Virus record (IMG/VR): IMGVR_UViG_3300015245_000070
Span: 1 to 26,455 of that record
DNA from: a virus
Length of the DNA: 26,455 nt
Direction: 5' to 3' (one strand)
Positions 22,449 through 26,455 of this stretch are shown here, piece by piece (the stretch's first letter is position 1; each line of letters begins with the position of its first letter). A model generated the notes under the pieces. The model made no database searches and was not told the origin of the DNA. It saw nothing but the letters and a program-made list of their open reading frames with translations. The position numbers and the translations under genes are program-made.

Positions 22449-22762
22449 GCCACCTAGGGCACAAGGATCGCGGTTTCGTTCACGCCTTCTACAAGCCGCT
22501 CAACTACGACATCTCGACGCCCGAAGGCATGGCGAACGCCGTAGAGTGGCAGCTCAAGCTGTTCTCTGTGATCGGTCAAGGCGGGCGGTGGATCGTGCCC
22601 AGGAGCGGCACGATCTACACCATCCACCACAAGACCAAGACGGCGGTGCGCCAGCTCGGCTTTCTGCCCGAGCCCGACATCGAGCGCGTCATCAAGGCCG
22701 CGGGGTGGACCGTCATCGCTATGGTGCGCGCACCGGGCACACCACGACCGAGTGATTGCTGA
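22445..22762 (+). CDS. Unknown protein (105 aa)
   Basis: The protein begins MSHLGHKDRGFVHAFYKPLN, with NAVEWQLKLFSVIGQGGRWI, VPRSGTIYTIHHKTKTAVRQ and EPDIERVIKAAGWTVIAM. It is a small alpha/beta protein. The C-terminal 'P...IERV..A.GW.V' recalls a compact fold seen in phage proteins of unknown role. The ATG overlaps the previous stop (ATGA). The following gene starts 1 base after this stop. Confidence 0.73.
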   Translation: MSHLGHKDRGFVHAFYKPLNYDISTPEGMANAVEWQLKLFSVIGQGGRWIVPRSGTIYTIHHKTKTAVRQLGFLPEPDIERVIKAAGWTVIAMVRAPGTPRPSDC

Positions 22763-22763
22763 G

Positions 22764-22955
22764 ATGATCGCCACGGTCTTTCTCATCGCAACGTTCACAT
22801 CGGTCAGTCCGATGACGCTGCACGATTGCGAATACCGCACCAGTCAACCCAACGCTACCGCGGTGCAGAACATCAGCACGTGGACTCGTGGTGGCTGGCC
22901 GCTGTGGCGTGTCACGTGTTATTGGAAGTCCAATCAACCAAGGAGATCAACATGA
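22764..22955 (+). CDS. Small exported protein (63 aa)
   Basis: MIATVFLIATFTSVSPMTLH is a short hydrophobic signal-like start. The mature part contains DCEYRTSQPNATAVQNISTW and PLWRVTCYW, with two Cys that could pair outside the cytoplasm. An in-frame GTG at 22752 lies within the previous gene and is less likely. The TGA overlaps the ATG of the Spo11-like gene (ATGA, 22952-22955), so the end of this gene doubles as the next leader. The function is unknown. Confidence 0.65.
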   Translation: MIATVFLIATFTSVSPMTLHDCEYRTSQPNATAVQNISTWTRGGWPLWRVTCYWKSNQPRRST

Positions 22956-23860
22956 GCAAGCAGAAATACGAACACCACGATTTCAAGGCCGATTCGCTGA
23001 CCCTCATCAAGCAAGTCAACGCGATCATCGCCGAATACTTGGGTGCGGGATACCGGCTCACGGTGCGCCAGCTCTACTACCAGCTCGTGCAACGGGCTAT
23101 CGTTGAGAACACGCTCAAGAGCTACAAGCGTGTGGCGTCGCTCATCAACGATGCGAAGATGGCGGGGCTCATCGATTGGGACATCATCGAGGATCGCACG
23201 CGCGAATTCATCCGCAACTCGCGGTGGGAGTCGGGCAAATCGATTCTCGAAAGCGTTGCCGCGCAGTTCCACATGGATATGTGGGCGAACCAGCCCAAGC
23301 GCGTCTTCGTCATCGTGGAGAAGGAAGCGCTGGCCGGCGTGCTCGAACGTCCGTGTCGTGAGTACGACATGCCGTTGCTCGCAGCTCGCGGATACCCGAG
23401 CGGCACCGTGCTGCGCGAATTTTCCATTAGCGATCTGATGAGCTGCATCGCGGAGAAGCAGAAGCCGGTGATCTTGCACTTCGGCGATCATGACCCGAGC
23501 GGCATGGACATGAGCCGCGATCTGTCGGAACGCTTCACCACGTTCATCACCGGCAGCGTTGGTAACGGCGACATGGGCGGCAGAGCTTTCCAACGGCTCG
23601 CGCTCAACATGCCGCAGATCGAAGAACTCAATCCCCCGCCCAACCCGGCGAAGCAATCCGATGCGCGCTTTCAGCAGTACGAGCAGGAATTTGGCGGAGA
23701 CTCCTGGGAGCTGGATGCGCTGCCGCCTGAGTATCTCGACAAGCTGGTGCGCGACAACTGCCAAGCGAACTTGGATCAAGCTCTGTGGGATGAGCGCAAG
23801 GACGAGATCGACGACGTGCGTAGCAAACTCCAAGAAGTAGCAGACAACTTCGATGCGTAA
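22952..23860 (+). CDS. Stand-alone Topo VI-A/Spo11-like TOPRIM protein
   Basis: 302 residues from the ATG at 22952 with an AAGGAGATCAAC leader. The long open frame upstream belongs to other genes. The N-terminal winged-helix part has TVRQLYYQLVQRAIVENTLK: the R-x-x-Y-Y pattern matches the catalytic Tyr region of Topo VI-A/Spo11 (candidate Y43). The TOPRIM domain follows: VFVIVEKEALAGVLERPC (E123), ARGYPSGTVLREF and PVILHFGDHDPSGMDM (D179, D181). Known relatives make a 5'-linked double-strand break and use a B subunit for gating. No B subunit (GHKL ATPase) is seen here. B-less homologues from mobile elements have been called Mini-A. Activity is inferred. Confidence 0.82.
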   Translation: MSKQKYEHHDFKADSLTLIKQVNAIIAEYLGAGYRLTVRQLYYQLVQRAIVENTLKSYKRVASLINDAKMAGLIDWDIIEDRTREFIRNSRWESGKSILESVAAQFHMDMWANQPKRVFVIVEKEALAGVLERPCREYDMPLLAARGYPSGTVLREFSISDLMSCIAEKQKPVILHFGDHDPSGMDMSRDLSERFTTFITGSVGNGDMGGRAFQRLALNMPQIEELNPPPNPAKQSDARFQQYEQEFGGDSWELDALPPEYLDKLVRDNCQANLDQALWDERKDEIDDVRSKLQEVADNFDA

Positions 23861-23939
23861 GTGGGAAAAGAAGTTGGCCTTGTGTTTTCTTGCTACTGCG
23901 ATCATCATTGCGGTGGCACTCTCGTTGTTTAACCTGTGA
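23853..23939 (+). CDS. 28-residue single-helix membrane peptide
   Basis: MRKWEKKLALCFLATAIIIA followed by VALSLFNL: a basic N-terminus and one transmembrane helix filling the rest. It begins 8 bases inside the Spo11-like gene's end and stops 16 bases before the next ATG. There is no strong leader, so coupling would be needed. Its small size and composition fit a phage membrane micropeptide. The role (for example a holin-like or regulatory peptide) is unknown. Confidence 0.5.
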   Translation: MRKWEKKLALCFLATAIIIAVALSLFNL

Positions 23940-23955
23940 AGAAAGGAAGTACCGC

Positions 23956-24288
23956 ATGTCTCTCGAAAAAGCAATCGAAGCAAACACCGCCGCGGTAATC
24001 GCGCTCAACGAAACGTTCTCCAAGATGAGCACCACCGGCAACGCCAAGCCCGCGGCAGCAGGAGCCAAGACCACCGCAGCGCCGGCTGCGAACGGCCTGA
24101 CCTACGAAGATATCAAGGTGCCGTTCCTCGCGCTGTGCAAAGCGCACGGTGCGGAAGGCGGCAACGTTGGCCGGGAAATCTGCAAACAGTTCGGGCACGA
24201 AAGCCTCAAGACGGTTAAACCCGAGCAGTTCGCCGAAGTGCTCGCCGTCATCAAGAAGAAGACCGCCGAGCTGCCCCCCGCAGTCTAG
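23956..24288 (+). CDS. Unknown protein with C-terminal helical domain (110 aa)
   Basis: The protein begins MSLEKAIEANTAAVIALNET, has an Ala/Pro/Thr/Lys linker (about residues 30-52) and a compact C-terminal domain: LTYEDIKVPFLALCKAHGAE, then NVGREICKQFGHESLKTVKP and EQFAEVLAVIKKKTAEL. The pattern 'Y.D.......L....G......L..FG...L..V.P..Y..V...' is frequent at the end of phage DNA-metabolism accessory proteins. I cannot name the family. The AAAGGAAGTACCGC leader supports the ATG at 23956 over the earlier ATG at 23890. Confidence 0.75.
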   Translation: MSLEKAIEANTAAVIALNETFSKMSTTGNAKPAAAGAKTTAAPAANGLTYEDIKVPFLALCKAHGAEGGNVGREICKQFGHESLKTVKPEQFAEVLAVIKKKTAELPPAV

Positions 24289-24290
24289 TC

Positions 24291-24512
24291 ATGGGCTTCT
24301 TCAACCGTGTAGCGGGAATGTTCGGGAAGCGTGCGGTGCAGGTAGCCGCTGCTGCGGAGCTGCGTGCGAGGATCGCGGAGTACATCAACCGTCCGACGTT
24401 TCATGCACGCGGCTACCTAACCGCGACGCACCGAACATCCCACCGCACGGTGTCAATGGATTTGCGCGATGCGAAGAAGCGTCGCAACATTGCGAAACGA
24501 AAAGGGAGTTGA
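24291..24512 (+). CDS. Small basic protein (73 aa)
   Basis: The protein reads MGFFNRVAGMFGKRAVQVAA, AAELRARIAEYINRPTFHAR and a very basic tail (RDAKKRRNIAKRKGS). The amphipathic N-terminus and basic C-terminus suggest nucleic-acid or membrane contact. It starts 2 bases after the previous stop. No family is recognised. Confidence 0.65.
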   Translation: MGFFNRVAGMFGKRAVQVAAAAELRARIAEYINRPTFHARGYLTATHRTSHRTVSMDLRDAKKRRNIAKRKGS

Positions 24513-24515
24513 AAC

Positions 24516-24716
24516 ATGAGCATGGCAACTTTGGAGCGCGCAATTCTTCACGGCGCTCGCGTCTTCTTCAACAATCCGAAGCTTCGGCACAAAGACATTC
24601 GTGAATGGAGCACCGGAGCGGTGGGCAAGAACTCCGATGAAGTCCAAGCGTACATCGCCGACCTAGGCGTGAACGTTGCGGTTTCCAAAGAATGCGACAA
24701 GAGGAAGTCAAAGTGA
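24516..24716 (+). CDS. Conserved small phage protein (66 aa)
   Basis: The protein begins MSMATLERAILHGARVFFNN, then PKLRHKDIREWSTGAVGKNS and DEVQAYIADLGVNVAVSKEC. The 'RAILHGARV.F.NP.LR.KDI.EWS' pattern recurs in phages, usually near recombination genes. No function is assigned as far as I know. The GGGAG leader lies 7 bases before the ATG. The stop overlaps the nuclease GTG start (GTGA at 24713-24716). Confidence 0.75.
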   Translation: MSMATLERAILHGARVFFNNPKLRHKDIREWSTGAVGKNSDEVQAYIADLGVNVAVSKECDKRKSK

Positions 24717-26017
24717 AAACAGCTCACGCGATCCTCTCTCCATCCGGTGCCGAGCGCTGGATGACATGTCCCGGCAGCGTGGCACTCGAAGCGCAGTGCC
24801 CAGGCGAAACAAACGAGTACGCCGACGAAGGCACCGCAGCGCACGCGCTCGCGTCGATGTGCCTCACCACCAACAACGATCCGGCTGCGTACGCCGGTCG
24901 GGTATTCCAAATCGTTAACGGGGTGTACTGGCCGGGCATCGAAGCACCAAGACCACCGCTGCTGAAAGGTCACGTCACTTCCATCGTCAACGATTTCACC
25001 GTTGACGACTCGATGATCGAGAACGTGCGTACCTACGTCAACCACATCAGGGAGTACGCTGCTAGCGGCGACGCTGTTCTGCGCATCGAGCAGCGCATGT
25101 CGATCAGCCACATCACTGAAGAAAAAGACGCCTTCGGCACGAGCGACGCGGTGATCGAGTTGCTCGGCCATCGTGAGCTGCAAGTTCACGATCTGAAGTA
25201 CGGCATGGGCGTCCAGGTGTTCGCCGAGCGCAATCCGCAGCTCATGATTTACGCTGCCGCGGCGCTTGCCAAGTTCGATCCAGCCGGAGACAACTTCGAT
25301 CTCGTGCGTTTGATTATTCACCAACCGCGGCTCTCGCATCTCGACGAGTGGGTGTGCCCGGTCACGACTCTACAGGCTTGGGTGAAGAACGAAGTAGTGC
25401 CCAAGGCGTACCACGCGATGTCTACGTTGCTGGAAAAACCCGATGCGGTGCGCCACCATCTGCACGCGAGCGAGCCGGCGTGCCGATTCTGTAAGGCCAA
25501 GGCGACGTGCCCCGAGCTGGCGCGCACCGTGAGTGAAGCGGTGTTCGGGGATTTCGACGCACTCGATGACAAGACCAAGACCGCGCCGGTTATCGTGCCG
25601 GCTGTCACCGATTTGATCGGCCATCGCATGTCGAAGGTGGAGATGGTCGAAGACTGGTGCAAAGCAGTGCGCGCCAAAGCCGATCTGCTGCTGCGCAATG
25701 GCGAGAAGGTCGCCGGCTGGAAGCTCGTCGTCGGCAAGAAAGGCAACCGTAAATGGGGCGACGAGAACGCCGCCATCAAGTTGATGAAGGCGATGCGCCT
25801 GAAGATCACCGAGATGTACACGATGAAAGTGCTCACGCCGACCAAGGCGGAAGCGTTCTTCAAGATGACACCGAAACGCTGGGCGCAGCTTGTGTCGCTC
25901 ATTACACAAGAACCCGGTAATGCGCACGTCGCACCGGAGAGCGATACGCGGTCGGCATTCGTTGTGCCGAACGCCGCGGATGATTTCGCTGCCGATGATG
26001 GAAGCGATTTAGCATGA
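24713..26017 (+). CDS. DUF2800 PD-(D/E)XK nuclease, Cas4/AddB-type Fe-S pattern
   Basis: 434 residues from a GTG at 24713 with a GAGGA leader. RecB-type nuclease motifs are EGTAAHALA (39-47, motif I with His44), GTSDAVI (142-148, D145), VHDLKYG (158-164, D160 and K162) and the Q/Y motif NPQLMIYA (174-181). Cysteines C19, C257, C260 and C266 (ACRFCKAKATCP) repeat the one-plus-three pattern that ligates a 4Fe-4S cluster in Cas4 and AddB. The C-terminal 150 residues are a helical DUF2800 extension (EDWCKAVRAKADLLLRNGEK). It is likely a 5'-to-3' or end-processing nuclease in phage recombination or replication. Confidence 0.88.
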   Translation: MKTAHAILSPSGAERWMTCPGSVALEAQCPGETNEYADEGTAAHALASMCLTTNNDPAAYAGRVFQIVNGVYWPGIEAPRPPLLKGHVTSIVNDFTVDDSMIENVRTYVNHIREYAASGDAVLRIEQRMSISHITEEKDAFGTSDAVIELLGHRELQVHDLKYGMGVQVFAERNPQLMIYAAAALAKFDPAGDNFDLVRLIIHQPRLSHLDEWVCPVTTLQAWVKNEVVPKAYHAMSTLLEKPDAVRHHLHASEPACRFCKAKATCPELARTVSEAVFGDFDALDDKTKTAPVIVPAVTDLIGHRMSKVEMVEDWCKAVRAKADLLLRNGEKVAGWKLVVGKKGNRKWGDENAAIKLMKAMRLKITEMYTMKVLTPTKAEAFFKMTPKRWAQLVSLITQEPGNAHVAPESDTRSAFVVPNAADDFAADDGSDLA

Positions 26018-26166
26018 CAACCCCCCAAGAGAGCCGCAGCGAGGTGGACGATAGCGGGTTGAAGAAGAAGAAGAAGCCAGCACGCAAACGACTTGAGAAA
26101 TCGGCGCTGCTGCATGGGCAAACGGAAACGATCACGGCGATGGACTTTCGTGTGGCGGGAGACTAA
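26014..26166 (+). CDS. Short basic protein (50 aa)
   Basis: The protein reads MTTPQESRSEVDDSGLKKKK, KPARKRLEKSALLHGQTETI, TAMDFRVAGD. A Lys run and Arg cluster (residues 17-28) dominate. It starts within the nuclease stop (ATGA, 26014-26017) and ends 1 base before the next ATG. It is probably unstructured and may bind nucleic acid. The function is unknown. Confidence 0.65.
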   Translation: MTTPQESRSEVDDSGLKKKKKPARKRLEKSALLHGQTETITAMDFRVAGD

Positions 26167-26167
26167 G

Positions 26168-26455
26168 ATGGACGATAGCGAACTGTTACCGTGTCCGCTA
26201 TGCCGCAATGATTACCTTGCTATTCACGGGGAAATGGTCATTTGCGACGTTTGTTCGCTAAACGCATCTAAGAAACATTGGAACAAGCTCGCCGCCCTCC
26301 GCCAGGATAGCTCGGGTGGGGATGAATCAGGTTCGCCGCTTGGTGGTCTTGGTGATGTAATCGCGGAATACGATCGAATCACCGATCACCTAGATTCGCT
26401 TGATGCTGAAGCAGACTTCGTGATGCGTGGCTCAGATTGGCGTGAGATTCGCAAG
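26168..26455 (+). CDS. Lar-like zinc-ribbon protein, partial (runs off window)
   Basis: 96 residues are visible and the frame is open to the window end. The N-terminus MDDSELLPCPLCRNDYLAIH, then MVICDVCSLNASKKHWNKLA, has two CxxC pairs and the trailing W-N of Lar-type proteins ('LLPCPFCG...C..CG......W N'). Lar of the Rac prophage alleviates type I restriction. The fold match is clear, but the function in this phage is inferred. The C-terminal part (GDVIAEYDRITDHLDSLDAE) is helical and unlike short Lar, so this may be a larger zinc-ribbon protein. Confidence 0.65.
   Translation, partial: MDDSELLPCPLCRNDYLAIHGEMVICDVCSLNASKKHWNKLAALRQDSSGGDESGSPLGGLGDVIAEYDRITDHLDSLDAEADFVMRGSDWREIRK

Noticed and set aside
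22934-23983. Minus-strand 349-residue frame opposite the Spo11-like gene
   Set aside because: It is the antisense shadow of a gene with clear TOPRIM motifs and has His/Arg/Leu-rich composition.
1-26455. Diversity-generating retroelement, expected because the head genes resemble BPP-1
   Set aside because: No reverse transcriptase, template repeat or variable repeat pair is seen. Tail-fibre genes are outside the window, so absence here is not proof.

Overview
The window is part of a tailed bacteriophage genome of the short-tailed (podovirus-like) type, GC-rich and densely packed. Head genes (portal, scaffold, major capsid, Bbp16-like cement protein, Bbp19-like protein, capsid staple) resemble the set of Bordetella phage BPP-1 and its relatives. 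The tail genes are T7-like (gatekeeper, nozzle, internal virion proteins). A Gram-negative host, probably a proteobacterium, is inferred from this gene set, from a PagP-like outer-membrane protein and from a lipobox lipoprotein. Both ends of the window cut through genes. No integrase, reverse transcriptase, DNA polymerase, tail fibre, holin or endolysin gene is visible, so those functions, if present, lie outside.

Layout: two divergent transcription units separate at about 20256-20721. Leftward from 20255 runs a chain of small genes (20255 to 17333) linked by ATGA, GTGA or TAATG overlaps: short unknown proteins, a small helix-turn-helix-like protein, a lipoprotein, a YdaS/Cro-like regulator, a PagP-like barrel and a zinc-binding mini-protein. 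A primase-helicase (17330-15267) follows. Next is a 243-base gap holding an iteron-like array of AGTTGCA/TGCAACT sites around a palindrome. Beyond it lie a small HTH protein, the small terminase subunit, three tiny coupled genes, and the large terminase subunit. The structural module continues: two small MC-starting proteins, portal, an unknown beta-rich protein, capsid staple, Bbp19-like protein, scaffold, major capsid protein, cement protein, two paralogous small proteins, a strong terminator, the tail gatekeeper and nozzle, a GNAT acetyltransferase and two internal virion proteins.

Rightward from 20722 runs an early-type operon: a DUF932 protein, three small unknown proteins, a small exported protein, a stand-alone Topo VI-A/Spo11-like TOPRIM protein, a 28-residue membrane peptide, three small unknown proteins, a DUF2800 PD-(D/E)XK nuclease with a Cas4/AddB-type four-cysteine pattern, a short basic protein and a Lar-like zinc-ribbon protein that runs off the window. 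A perfect GTTTAGC/GCTAAAC inverted repeat overlaps a candidate promoter ahead of this operon.

The most interesting items are the B-subunit-less Spo11-like protein next to an Fe-S nuclease, the iteron-like array between the primase-helicase and HTH genes, a major capsid protein that appears to be translated with a hydrophobic membrane-like N-terminus, and the chain of three tiny genes between the terminase subunits. Several genes under 60 codons were found by reading overlaps and ribosome binding sites by hand.
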